Positions 6,269 through 12,595 of a stretch of 12,788 bases of DNA are shown piece after piece. Below the pieces are notes generated by a model, which was not told the DNA's origin, did not search any database, and saw nothing but the letters and a program-made list of their open reading frames with translations. The position numbers were made by a program, and so were the translations under genes. Numbering within the stretch: position 1 is the first letter of the stretch; the number at the start of each line of letters is the position of its first letter. This DNA is from Acidobacteriota bacterium (GTDB taxonomy: Bacteria; Acidobacteriota; HRBIN11): positions 1 through 12,788 of the forward strand of contig JAUQPV010000044.1 in assembly GCA_030550225.1 (NCBI GenBank), read 5' to 3'.

Positions 6269-6901
6269 ATGCGGGGATTCCGAGTCGTCCGACGGGTCTT
6301 CTTCGTGTATGGGCTTCTGGTCGGGGTCGCGGCCCCGGTCTGGGCCCAGGCGAATCGGGACGCCTGGCAAAAGCCTGATGAGGTCCTTCGCGCCCTCGGC
6401 CTCCAGCCGGGCCAGGTCGTCGCCGACCTGGGGGCCGGAACAGGGTACTTTACCTTCCGACTCGCCGAAGCCGTCCGACCCGGCGGCCGGGTCATCGCGC
6501 AGGACATCGACGCGGCCGCCTTGCGGTCTATCCTCCGTCGGGCCCGGACGCTGGCTCGGGAGGCCACCGACCCGAGCCAAGCCCCCAACGTGGACGTCGC
6601 CTTAGGACTCCCCGACTATACGGGTATCGCCTCCGATACGGTCGACGTGGCCTTCGTCTGCAATGTCTACCATCACGTCCGGGACCGGTCCGCTTGGGTC
6701 CGAGACGTATACCGCATCGTGAAGTCGGGCGGCCGGGTCGTCCTAATCGACTTCTATAAGCGGCCGACGCCGGGGCCCCCGGTAGCGATGCGGATTTCGG
6801 AGGACCAAGCCCGCCGGGAGTGGGAGGCCGGGGGATTCCGCCACGTGGAAACGCTTACGTTCCTGCCCTATCACTACATGATGGTCTTGGAAAAACCGTG
6901 A
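6269..6901 (+). CDS. Class I SAM-dependent methyltransferase with signal peptide
   Basis: 210 residues from the ATG chosen by its AGGAGG. Residues 1-26 form a signal peptide: basic start (RGFRVVRR), hydrophobic core (VFFVYGLLVGVAA) and a VWA cleavage site before Gln27. The rest is a complete small methyltransferase: VVADLGAGTGYFTFRLA (50-66) is motif I, Asp79 and Asp81 end strand 2, FVCNVYHHV (129-137) is motif IV and GGRVVLIDFYKRP (154-166) follows. Similar exported proteins exist in several phyla, but what they methylate and how they reach SAM outside the cytoplasm is not known to me. The signal could also act as an uncleaved anchor with the domain inside. It lies 29 bases after the previous methyltransferase and is probably in the same operon. 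Family is firm; substrate is not. Confidence 0.85.
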   Translation: MRGFRVVRRVFFVYGLLVGVAAPVWAQANRDAWQKPDEVLRALGLQPGQVVADLGAGTGYFTFRLAEAVRPGGRVIAQDIDAAALRSILRRARTLAREATDPSQAPNVDVALGLPDYTGIASDTVDVAFVCNVYHHVRDRSAWVRDVYRIVKSGGRVVLIDFYKRPTPGPPVAMRISEDQARREWEAGGFRHVETLTFLPYHYMMVLEKP

Positions 6902-6922
6902 TCGGGGGATAAGGGTAAAGTC

Positions 6923-6957
6923 AGAGAGCATAGGGCAGAGTGCAAAGGGCATAGAGT
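6923..6957 (+). repeat. Heptanucleotide array, five units
   Basis: Units start at 6923 (AGAGAGC), 6930 (ATAGGGC), 6937 (AGAGTGC), 6944 (AAAGGGC) and 6951 (ATAGAGT), consensus AKAGRGC. The reverse complement matches the array at 12545-12572 unit by unit. The last two units also form the left arm of the hairpin at 6943-6976. Confidence 0.65.
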
Positions 6958-6976
6958 CCATACTCTTTGCCCTTTG
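6943..6976. repeat. 15-bp hairpin with four-base loop
   Basis: Arms at 6943-6957 and 6962-6976 pair along 15 positions with one T:T mismatch (6952 against 6967); the loop is CCAT. It starts 42 bases after the methyltransferase stop and could end transcription or stabilise the 3' end. There is no run of T after it, so it is not a classic intrinsic terminator. Confidence 0.6.
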
Positions 6977-7027
6977 TCTTTCGTGACGGCCGAATGGCCC
7001 CTTGCCTAAAAAATCGTCTGCCCCGAA

Positions 7028-7057
7028 GGGTCGGAAAAGCCGATCCCATGGGGGTTT
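7028..7057 (+). terminator. Possible terminator-like bulged hairpin
   Basis: GGGTCGG (7028-7034) pairs with CCGATCCC (7040-7047) with one bulged T (7044) around an AAAAG loop. A GGGGGTTTT run follows at 7050-7058. The stem is short and the T-run is only four bases and displaced, so this is a weak terminator candidate for the methyltransferase operon. Confidence 0.25.
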
Positions 7058-7110
7058 TCATGAACCGAACGACTATGTTATCGCCTTGCCGCATGGAGTA
7101 CCGGGGAGTT

Positions 7111-7157
7111 TGTCGTGCGGCGATTTGTTGCCGCACGATACGCGCAATGAGTTGCGC
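7111..7157. repeat. Pair of adjacent palindromes (REP-like element)
   Basis: TCGTGCGGC (7113-7121) pairs perfectly with GCCGCACGA (7130-7138) over an 8-base loop, and the stem extends through a G-T and a T-A pair to 7111/7140. Two bases later GCGCAA (7142-7147) pairs with TTGCGC (7152-7157) around TGAG. Two GC-rich hairpins side by side in a gene-free gap resemble REP/BIME-type elements. Copy number elsewhere cannot be judged from one window. Confidence 0.6.
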
Positions 7158-7181
7158 TACTACAAACCTTTTCCGGGGGAT

Positions 7182-7269
7182 GACACCGGCATGACTGCCG
7201 GTGTCCTGAGGACGACACGGGGAGGACCGGCCGGTGTCCTAAGGATGACCGGGGATGACGGCCGGTGTG
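7182..7269. repeat. 10-bp palindrome and 31-33-base tandem repeat
   Basis: GACACCGGCA (7182-7191) pairs perfectly with TGCCGGTGTC (7196-7205) around TGAC. GCCGGTGTCCT recurs at 7197 and 7230, and GCCGGTGT again at 7261, each followed by related text (AGGAYGAC, then GGGGA), giving units of about 33 and 31 bases. A perfect ACCGGCCGGT palindrome sits at 7226-7235. Each unit can fold with the inverted half-site at 7182, so several alternative hairpins are possible. Confidence 0.6.
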
Positions 7270-7363
7270 GGGGGAAAGCCAGAGAGCGGTGGGACGGGCA
7301 ATTCGGAGACAAGCCATCTGCCGACCCGCCCATCGGCCGACTTGCTGATCTGCTGACCTGAAG

Positions 7364-8443
7364 ATGGGGACTCGGCTCCCGTGGGACGACACGAGCTGGA
7401 TCGTCGCCCAGGCCTACCTGGTCGGGTTTGACGTCGTCGGCGTCGCGGCCGTCGACGAGACGGCTTCGGCGACCGAGTCGATGTTCTACTGGCTCGCCCA
7501 GGGCCTCCAAGCGGATATGGACTGGCTTCAGCGGACCCGGGTCGTCCGTCTGGACCCGCGGCGGCGGTGGCCGGACCTCCGGGCCGTCGTGGTCGTCGCC
7601 AGCGGCTATCCGGCTTGGCCGACCCTGCAGGCGCCGGCGGAAGGTTACGGGCGGGTCTCGTGTTACGCCTGGGGCCGGGACTATCACCGGGTTTTGGGGC
7701 AACGCCTCGAGCGGCTCGTCGCTTGGGCCCACCGCCGCTGGCCTAACGATTGGTTCCGGTGGTACGTAGACACGGGGCCCGTCGCCGAGAAAATCTGGGC
7801 TGTCCGGGCTGGCGTAGGCTGGATCGGCAAGCACGGCAACGTCATCCATCCCCGGCTCGGCTCGTGGACGTTCCTGGGGGTCGTCCTGACGTCCCGGCCC
7901 CTGCGGCCCGCGCCCCATCACGCCGTCGCCGACCGGTGCGGGACCTGCACGCGTTGTATCGACGTCTGTCCGACGCAGGCCATCCTGGCGCCCGGCGTCG
8001 TCTCGGCCCGTCGGTGCATCTCGTACTGGACGATCGAGCACCCCGGCCCGATCCCGGCGCCTGTCCGTCCGTGGATCGGTTCGTACCTCTTCGGGTGCGA
8101 TGACTGCCAGACGGTCTGTCCCTGGAACCGGTGGGCCCAGGCGGCCAGTTCGTTTGTCCCCGTCGTCCAGCGGTTCCGGATATCCCTCCGGGAAGCCCTC
8201 TGGATGGACGAAGCGGCCTTTCACCGGACGTTTGCCGGGACGCCTGTCCACCGCCTGGGGTGGTGGCGCCTCCGGCGGAACGCCCTCGTCGTCATCGGAA
8301 ATCACGGCGACGCCTCCCTGATAGAAGACCTTCACCGCTTCCTGGCCCTCGAGACGGACCCCGTCCTGCGGGAGCACGCCGAGTGGGCCCTGGACCGCCT
8401 GGCCCGACGGTATGCGATGGAGTCCTGTCCCAAGCCGCCTTAG
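7364..8443 (+). CDS. queG: Epoxyqueuosine reductase QueG
   Basis: 359 residues, close to full family length. QueG is a cytosolic cobalamin- and iron-sulfur-dependent enzyme that reduces epoxyqueuosine to queuosine at position 34 of GUN-anticodon tRNAs, the last step of queuosine synthesis. Visible signatures: YAWGRDYH (101-108); DTGP (136-139), whose Asp136 is the expected proton donor; the EK..AVRAGVGWIGK segment (142-156); a ferredoxin-like cluster motif CGTCTRCIDVCPT (192-204; Cys192, 195, 198, 202); RCISYWTIEHPG (217-228); and GCDDCQTVCPWN (244-255) with Cys218, 245, 248, 252 for the second cluster. The C-terminal stretch 305-349 looks like a HEAT-type tRNA-contact repeat. The ribosome binding site is weak. 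No other queuosine gene is in the window, so the cell may salvage the precursor or encode the rest elsewhere. Confidence 0.96.
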   Translation: MGTRLPWDDTSWIVAQAYLVGFDVVGVAAVDETASATESMFYWLAQGLQADMDWLQRTRVVRLDPRRRWPDLRAVVVVASGYPAWPTLQAPAEGYGRVSCYAWGRDYHRVLGQRLERLVAWAHRRWPNDWFRWYVDTGPVAEKIWAVRAGVGWIGKHGNVIHPRLGSWTFLGVVLTSRPLRPAPHHAVADRCGTCTRCIDVCPTQAILAPGVVSARRCISYWTIEHPGPIPAPVRPWIGSYLFGCDDCQTVCPWNRWAQAASSFVPVVQRFRISLREALWMDEAAFHRTFAGTPVHRLGWWRLRRNALVVIGNHGDASLIEDLHRFLALETDPVLREHAEWALDRLARRYAMESCPKPP

Positions 8444-8460
8444 AGCTGGGAACTTACACC

Positions 8461-8508
8461 TTGCATCCCGTAGCCTGCATCCTGTATCCTGCAGTTGCCC
8501 CCTGCAGG
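8461..8508 (+). repeat. Heptanucleotide array ending in a small hairpin after queG
   Basis: Five units of seven bases from 8461 to 8495: TTGCATC, CCGTAGC, then CTGCATC (8475-8481), CTGTATC (8482-8488) and CTGCAGT. The last unit contributes to a perfect 7-bp hairpin, CCTGCAG (8488-8494) with CTGCAGG (8502-8508) around TTGCCCC. It lies 18 bases past the queG stop. The unit differs from other arrays here, but the period is the same. Confidence 0.55.
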
Positions 8509-8527
8509 GAACAGAATCATAGAGGAA

Positions 8528-8655
8528 CAAAGGTGACGGAGTGATGAAGGGACGGGTAAAGGGATCGATGGCGGGGGTCCACCTCGCACTTTGTCCCTGC
8601 CGTCCTTCTGTTAGTTCATCACTTCGTCCCGTCGCCACCTCATCTTTATGAGAGG
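8528..8655. repeat. Imperfect inverted pair of 7-8-base purine arrays
   Basis: The + strand at about 8531-8570 reads as purine-rich octamers (GTGACGGA, GTGATGAA, GGGACGGG, TAAAGGGA). Text at about 8585-8640, read on the opposite strand, carries the related words GACGGGACGAAGTGATGAA and AAGGACGGCAGGGACAAAG. The two halves could fold on each other, but with gaps. This fills most of the queG to TPR-gene interval; I see no gene in it. Confidence 0.4.
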
Positions 8656-8662
8656 GTAGAGG

Positions 8663-9658
8663 ATGCATGGAAGGATATCAATCCTCCGATTCGTCAGTCT
8701 CATCCTGACGGCTGGCCTCATCGCCGGGTCTGGCCTGGCTTTCAGCCAGCCGGTCAACGACTATCACCTCTTCGGGACCGTCAAGGATACCAAGGGGAAC
8801 CCCATCCCGGGAGCCCGGATCGTCCTCCGGGAAAAGGGCGGCTGGAAGGAACACGTCATCACGACGGACAAGAACGGAAAGTACGACCGGTGGTTCATCC
8901 CCCACGGGGTCTACGAGACCCGCATCGAAAAGCCCGGCTATCGGACCCTGACCTTCGAGTGGGACCTGTCGGGCTATCGGGACGAGCCCATCCCGGTCGA
9001 GCGTCATTTCGTCCTCGTCTCGGAGGAGGAAATCCGTCAGCAGGAGCGGGCCCAGCAGGCCCAGAAAGACGCCGACGCGGCCGTCCAGGCCTTCAACCAG
9101 GGGGACTGTCCGACGGCGGTCGCCAAGTCCCGGGCCGTCCTGGAATTTGATCCCCAGTACCACGTCAGCTATCTGATCCTGGCCCGTTGCGCCGTTCGGG
9201 AGAAGAAATGGGACGAAGCCATCGCCCACTACCAGAAGGCCCTCTCAATCAAGGCCGACATCCCGGAGGCCCACTTTGACCTGGCGATCCTCTATGTCGA
9301 GAAGCAAGACTGGACGAGTGCCCTGACTGAGTTCCAAAAGGCCGTCGAGCTGAAGCCCGACTTCGTCGAGGCCCTCGACCAGATGGCCCGCATCTACTAT
9401 AACCAGAAGCAGTGGGACAAGTGTATCGAGGCCGTCGACCGGATCTTGACGCAGAAGAACGACTACGTATGGGCCTACCGCCTCGGCGGCTACGCCTGGG
9501 CCCAGAAGGGCGACCTGGCCAAGGCGGCTGAGTATTTTAAAAAATATCTGGAACTGAACCCCAACGCCGAGGACCGGAAGGCCGCCGAGGACGTCATCCG
9601 CGCTGGAACGACCAAGAAGCCGAGCGGTGGCACCCCCAAGAAGCCGGGCCTATATTGA
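8663..9658 (+). CDS. Exported protein with carboxypeptidase-regulatory-like domain and TPR repeats
   Basis: 331 residues. Residues 1-28 are a signal peptide (basic MHGRISILRF, hydrophobic LILTAGLIAGSGLA, then FSQP). Residues 34-110 form a CarboxypepD_reg-like beta domain (GTVKDTKGNPIPGARIVL, later DKNGKYDRWFIPHGVYETRI and KPGYRTL). A helical linker rich in Gln, Glu and Ala (120-140) leads to about five TPR units (137-303), clearest at WDEAIAHYQKALSI (183-196), WTSALTEFQKAVELKPDF (217-234) and GDLAKAAEYFKKYLELNP (283-300). The tail repeats KKPxGGTPKKPG. The combination is common in Acidobacteriota and points to a periplasmic or envelope scaffold; no partner is evident nearby. The ATG at 8663 follows GAGAGGGT; an upstream ATG at 8648 meets a stop after two codons. 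Confidence 0.88.
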   Translation: MHGRISILRFVSLILTAGLIAGSGLAFSQPVNDYHLFGTVKDTKGNPIPGARIVLREKGGWKEHVITTDKNGKYDRWFIPHGVYETRIEKPGYRTLTFEWDLSGYRDEPIPVERHFVLVSEEEIRQQERAQQAQKDADAAVQAFNQGDCPTAVAKSRAVLEFDPQYHVSYLILARCAVREKKWDEAIAHYQKALSIKADIPEAHFDLAILYVEKQDWTSALTEFQKAVELKPDFVEALDQMARIYYNQKQWDKCIEAVDRILTQKNDYVWAYRLGGYAWAQKGDLAKAAEYFKKYLELNPNAEDRKAAEDVIRAGTTKKPSGGTPKKPGLY

Positions 9659-9683
9659 GGTGACACCGGATAGGATTGGGCTT

Positions 9684-9706
9684 CGATGCCAGGAGATTCG
9701 GCATCG
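9684..9706. repeat. 7-bp hairpin exposing AGGAG in its loop
   Basis: CGATGCC (9684-9690) pairs perfectly with GGCATCG (9700-9706); the loop is AGGAGATTC. It lies 25 bases after the TPR-protein stop and 52 before the paralog B start. AGGAG here is not at ribosome-binding distance from any start I would accept. Confidence 0.4.
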
Positions 9707-9758
9707 GCGCTTATCCCTACTGGGGGTTGAGGTCCAACGCTTGGGGCTGGAGGTAGCC

Positions 9759-10733
9759 ATGGCGGCCGTTTGGAAGGAAGAGTTCTTCCGCCTTCTCCGG
9801 GAGGACCCGACCTTCCGAGAGGAGGTCCGGCGGCAAGTCTTAACAGACGACCTCCTTCAACTCCCCGGACGGGTCGAACAGCTCCGGGCAGAACAGCATG
9901 AAGGGTTCCGACGGGTCTGGGAGGCCATTGAAAAGAATGATCGTCAGATCGCCTCCCTTACGGAGCGGATGGATCAAGTTGAGACCCAGATCGCCGAGAA
10001 CTCCCGGCAGATTGCTGAGCTTCGGAAGACAGTCGAGGAACATTCCCGCCAAATCGCTGAGCTTCGGAAGACAGTCGAGGAGCATTCCCGCCAGATCGCT
10101 GAACTTCGGAAGACGGTCGAGGAGCATTCTCGACAGATCGCTGAGCTTCGCAAGACAGTCGAGGAACATTCCCGTCAGATCGCTGAACTTCGGAAGACAG
10201 TCGAGGAGCATTCCCGTCAGATCGCTGAGCTTCGGGAAGCTATGCAGGCAGGCTTTGCTCGACTCGATGATCGGATCGACCGACTCTGGGACCGGGTCGG
10301 TCCAGAACTCGGCCTGGCGACGGAAGAGAGGGCCGTCCGGTTCTTTCGGAGGTATGTCGCACGCCGGGGCTTCCGCCTCTTGAGCCCCTTTTCTTTCGTC
10401 CGCGGACCCCACTGGGAAATCGATGGGGTGGCTGAGGTGGAAAGTCCGGAGGGCCGCTTCTGGCTGATTTTAGAGGCCAAGGGCCGGGTCGGTGAAGCCG
10501 ATATCTGGCGTTTTACTGAGCTCCTTCAAAATCCAGACGTTCGAGGGGCCCTCTGGCGGGAATATGGCCTCCGGGGCCGGGTTGAGGCGTGGGTCTATGC
10601 TCGACGGCTCGACCGGCTTTCGGAGAAGGCGGCCCGGGAAGCTGGCGTGGGGCTTATCGACGGCGCCTCAGGACGAATCCTTGTCGAGGCCGTCCCCTTG
10701 GAATGGGAATCCGGGTCACCCGACGCTGGGTAA
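9759..10733 (+). CDS. Coiled-coil protein with C-terminal PD-(D/E)XK-like domain (DUF3782-type), paralog B
   Basis: 324 residues, built like the protein at 1130-2035: a helical head (FFRLLREDPTFREEVRRQVL, 9-28), a coiled-coil rod (58-165) and a globular end with HWEIDG (218-223) and LILEAKGRV (236-244). Asp222, Glu239 and Lys241 keep the same spacing as in paralog A, so the D...ExK nuclease-like signature is conserved even though the rods differ. I chose the ATG at 9759: GGAGGT precedes it by four bases, and MAAVWKEEFFRLLREDP aligns with the start of paralog A; the reading frame stays open further upstream to 9627 without family resemblance. The stop lies 16 bases before the radical SAM gene, suggesting co-transcription. 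Whether it cuts DNA or RNA, or has lost activity, cannot be told from sequence. Confidence 0.86.
   Translation: MAAVWKEEFFRLLREDPTFREEVRRQVLTDDLLQLPGRVEQLRAEQHEGFRRVWEAIEKNDRQIASLTERMDQVETQIAENSRQIAELRKTVEEHSRQIAELRKTVEEHSRQIAELRKTVEEHSRQIAELRKTVEEHSRQIAELRKTVEEHSRQIAELREAMQAGFARLDDRIDRLWDRVGPELGLATEERAVRFFRRYVARRGFRLLSPFSFVRGPHWEIDGVAEVESPEGRFWLILEAKGRVGEADIWRFTELLQNPDVRGALWREYGLRGRVEAWVYARRLDRLSEKAAREAGVGLIDGASGRILVEAVPLEWESGSPDAG
10005..10214 (+). repeat. Five 42-base in-gene repeats encoding a 14-residue coiled-coil unit
   Basis: Residues 83-152 are five exact copies of RQIAELRKTVEEHS, followed by a sixth that breaks off after RQIAELRE. At DNA level the copies differ at eight of the 42 positions, and all eight are third codon positions, so each copy encodes the same peptide. 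The array is therefore older or under stronger protein-level selection than the near-identical 84-base units in paralog A. Confidence 0.93.
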
Positions 10734-10749
10734 CCCCCCTGGAAATTCT

Positions 10750-12393
10750 ATGAGATATCACATCGTCGAAAGCCTGAAGAAGCAACGGGAACGGGAGCGC
10801 TTCCTGATTCCGCTTAAGCGGCACGCCCCCTGGCGGGTCGCCCTGGCCCATCCCAACACGTACCACGTCGGGATGTCGAACCTGGGCCTCCAGGCGGCCT
10901 ACCGGGTGTGGAACGAAGAGTCGGACTTTCTGTGTGAGCGGTTCTTTCTCCCGACGGCCGCTCAGCAGGCGGCGTATGTCCAGAGCCGGACGCCCCTCCG
11001 GACCGTCGAGTCCCAACGACCGGTCGACGGGTTCGACGTCGTCGCCTTCTCGATCTCCTTCGAACTGGACTACGTCTGGCTCGTCCGCATGCTCCGGATG
11101 GCCCACCTGCCGGTGTATTGGGCGGAGCGGGTCGAGGGCCATCCCCTCGTCGTCGTCGGAGGCCCCTGTGCGTGGATGAACCCCCTGCCGATGGCGCCTT
11201 ACGTGGACGTCTTCGCCCTGGGCGACGCCGAGCTCCTGATCCCGGTCATCGACGAAGCCATCCGGGGGTACCGGACTCGGGCTGAGCGGCTGGCCTTCTT
11301 AGCGAGTCAGCCCGGCTTTTACGTCCCGGCCGTCCACGGGACGGACCCGGCTGTCTTAAAGGCGAAGGTCCTCCGGCCCCGTTTTGTCTCGTCCCGGGAG
11401 GCCATCGACCCGCCGTACTCCTGCATCTTGACGCCCGACACGGAGTTCGGCAACACGTTTCTCGTCGAGATCATGCGGGGCTGTGTCCACTGGTGTCGCT
11501 TCTGCTGGATCGGCTACAACCACAGCCTGCGCTTTGCCTCGGCCGAGCGCTTTCTCGAGATCGTCCGGACTCACGCCCCGGCGGATGCGACCGTCGGCAT
11601 CCTCGGCGGCTCCCCGACGGACCATCCCGAGTTCCGGACCATGCTTCGGGCCCTCGTCGAGGAAGGCCGGCCCGTGACGGTCAGCTCCCTGCGCATCGAT
11701 ACCCTGGACGAAGAGCTCCTGACGCTCCTTCGGCGGGCCGGCAAGCGGAGCGTGACGATGGCCCCCGAGACGGGGAGCGACGAACTCCGGCGGGTCGTCC
11801 GCAAGCCCCTGACGAACGACGACCTCCTCCGGGCCGTCGAGGCCATCGCCCGTCTGGGCTTTCAGTCCGTCAAGCTCTACTACATCATCGGCTTCCCGAC
11901 CGAGACGTGGGACCACCTCCGGGAGACCGTCGAGGGCCTCCGGCGCCTGTCCGCCATTGCCCAGCGATACTCGCCGCACCTCGTCATCCGGCCCAGCTTC
12001 AACTGCCTGATCCCCAAGCCGGGCACGCCCTTCCAGTATGCGGCCATGGAGACCGAGGACGTCCTGACTGAGAAGATCAACTACCTCAAGCGGGAACTGA
12101 ACCGGCTCCCGTATGTCCATGCGACCTTTATGAGCCCCCTCTATGCTTACTATCAGGCCATCCTGAGCCTCGGCGACGCCTCCGTCAGCGACCTCGTCGA
12201 GGCCATCGAGGCCCAGGACGGGGCTTGGCGGGACGTCGTCCGCCGACGTCTGGCCGATTACGCCGACCTGCTGTTCCGGGAACGGCGGGCCTATGCGTTC
12301 CCCCATGAGTTCATCACGGTCGGCTTCCGGCCCGGCTTTCTGGAGGAAGAATACCGGAAAGCCCTGGCCGAGGCCCCGGCCGTCGTCGGATAG
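10750..12393 (+). CDS. Radical SAM protein with N-terminal B12-binding-like domain (TIGR03960-like)
   Basis: 547 residues from the ATG at 10750; the frame is open upstream, but family resemblance begins at MRYHIVESLKKQRERERF. Residues 27-200 form a cobalamin-binding-like Rossmann domain (VALAHPNTYHVGMSNLGLQ at 30-48, FDVVAFSISFELDYVW at 95-110, VVVGGPCAWMNP at 134-145). The radical SAM core follows: RGCVHWCRFC holds Cys245, Cys249 and Cys252 for the [4Fe-4S] cluster in CxxxCxxC spacing, then GILGGSPTDHPEF (283-295), MAPETGSDELR (337-347) and LYYIIGFPTET (376-386). The layout resembles the radical SAM half of TIGR03960 proteins, of unknown reaction, without the DUF2344 partner. It starts 16 bases after paralog B, with GGAA just upstream. 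No classical DxHxxG cobalamin motif is visible, so B12 binding is uncertain. Confidence 0.88.
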   Translation: MRYHIVESLKKQRERERFLIPLKRHAPWRVALAHPNTYHVGMSNLGLQAAYRVWNEESDFLCERFFLPTAAQQAAYVQSRTPLRTVESQRPVDGFDVVAFSISFELDYVWLVRMLRMAHLPVYWAERVEGHPLVVVGGPCAWMNPLPMAPYVDVFALGDAELLIPVIDEAIRGYRTRAERLAFLASQPGFYVPAVHGTDPAVLKAKVLRPRFVSSREAIDPPYSCILTPDTEFGNTFLVEIMRGCVHWCRFCWIGYNHSLRFASAERFLEIVRTHAPADATVGILGGSPTDHPEFRTMLRALVEEGRPVTVSSLRIDTLDEELLTLLRRAGKRSVTMAPETGSDELRRVVRKPLTNDDLLRAVEAIARLGFQSVKLYYIIGFPTETWDHLRETVEGLRRLSAIAQRYSPHLVIRPSFNCLIPKPGTPFQYAAMETEDVLTEKINYLKRELNRLPYVHATFMSPLYAYYQAILSLGDASVSDLVEAIEAQDGAWRDVVRRRLADYADLLFRERRAYAFPHEFITVGFRPGFLEEEYRKALAEAPAVVG

Positions 12394-12595
12394 GCCGGCT
12401 GACGGGAGCCACAAAAGACCAGATAGACAAAACATCGATACTTCGTCAGGATTTCCTTTTGGGGTTCCCCTCATCTGGCCTCGTTCCGCGGGGAGGGGTT
12501 CAGCAGGGCGAGGCCGGCGGATCCGAGCCGTCCAAGGCCCGTATGCCCTTTGCTCTATGCCCTATGCTCCTTTCTGTCCGATAGGGAGACGACGC
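12394..12595 (+). other. Intergenic gap before the DUF420 gene
   Basis: About 200 bases with no gene. CCAGAT (12419-12424) and ATCTGG (12473-12478) are inverted copies flanking AT-richer DNA with a GGGGTTCCCC palindrome (12461-12470). A heptanucleotide array follows at 12545-12572. AGGGAG at 12583-12588 is the ribosome binding site for the next gene. I found no strong promoter. Confidence 0.45.
12545..12572 (-). repeat. Heptanucleotide array, four units, inverted relative of 6923-6957
   Basis: On the + strand the units are GCCCTTT (12545), GCTCTAT (12552), GCCCTAT (12559) and GCTCCTT (12566). Their reverse complements AAAGGGC, ATAGAGC and ATAGGGC are the units of the array at 6923-6957, in the same order when that array is reversed. 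Confidence 0.65.

Larger units (their letters stand above)
6902..7363 (+). other. Gene-free repeat and hairpin island (462 bases)
   Basis: I see no convincing gene on either strand; open frames here are short and resemble no family. The stretch instead holds, in order, a heptanucleotide array (6923-6957), a 15-bp hairpin (6943-6976), a bulged 7-bp hairpin followed by TTTT (7028-7057), two adjacent palindromes (7113-7157), a 10-bp palindrome (7182-7205), a 31-33-base tandem repeat (7197-7269) and a short octamer pair TGCTGATC/TGCTGACC at 7343-7358 just before queG. It probably separates two transcription units and is a candidate site for repeat insertion. Confidence 0.7.

Noticed and set aside
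7182..7269. CRISPR array
   Set aside because: Three short units of 31-33 bases without distinct repeat and spacer parts, and no cas genes nearby.
6967..7361. Small open frames in the gap before queG
   Set aside because: They translate through palindromes and tandem repeats, lack convincing ribosome binding sites and show no family resemblance.
6902..7363. tRNA or other structured RNA gene
   Set aside because: Hairpins are present, but no cloverleaf, no T-loop consensus and no CCA-type end could be laid out.
7160..8668. 502-residue open frame on the minus strand
   Set aside because: It lies antisense to queG, whose family motifs are unmistakable, and runs on into repeat-rich gaps. Its composition (Pro, Arg, Asp, Gly) is what GTC/GAC-rich codons produce on the other strand.
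9627..9758. Upstream extension of paralog B by 44 residues
   Set aside because: It overlaps the TPR protein end, and alignment to paralog A begins at the ATG at 9759, which has its own GGAGGT.
10492..10749. Upstream extension of the radical SAM gene by 86 residues
   Set aside because: It overlaps the conserved end of paralog B, and its translation is low-complexity with no family match; family similarity starts at the ATG at 10750.
11356..12474. 372-residue open frame on the minus strand
   Set aside because: Antisense to the radical SAM gene, no family resemblance, same composition artefact.
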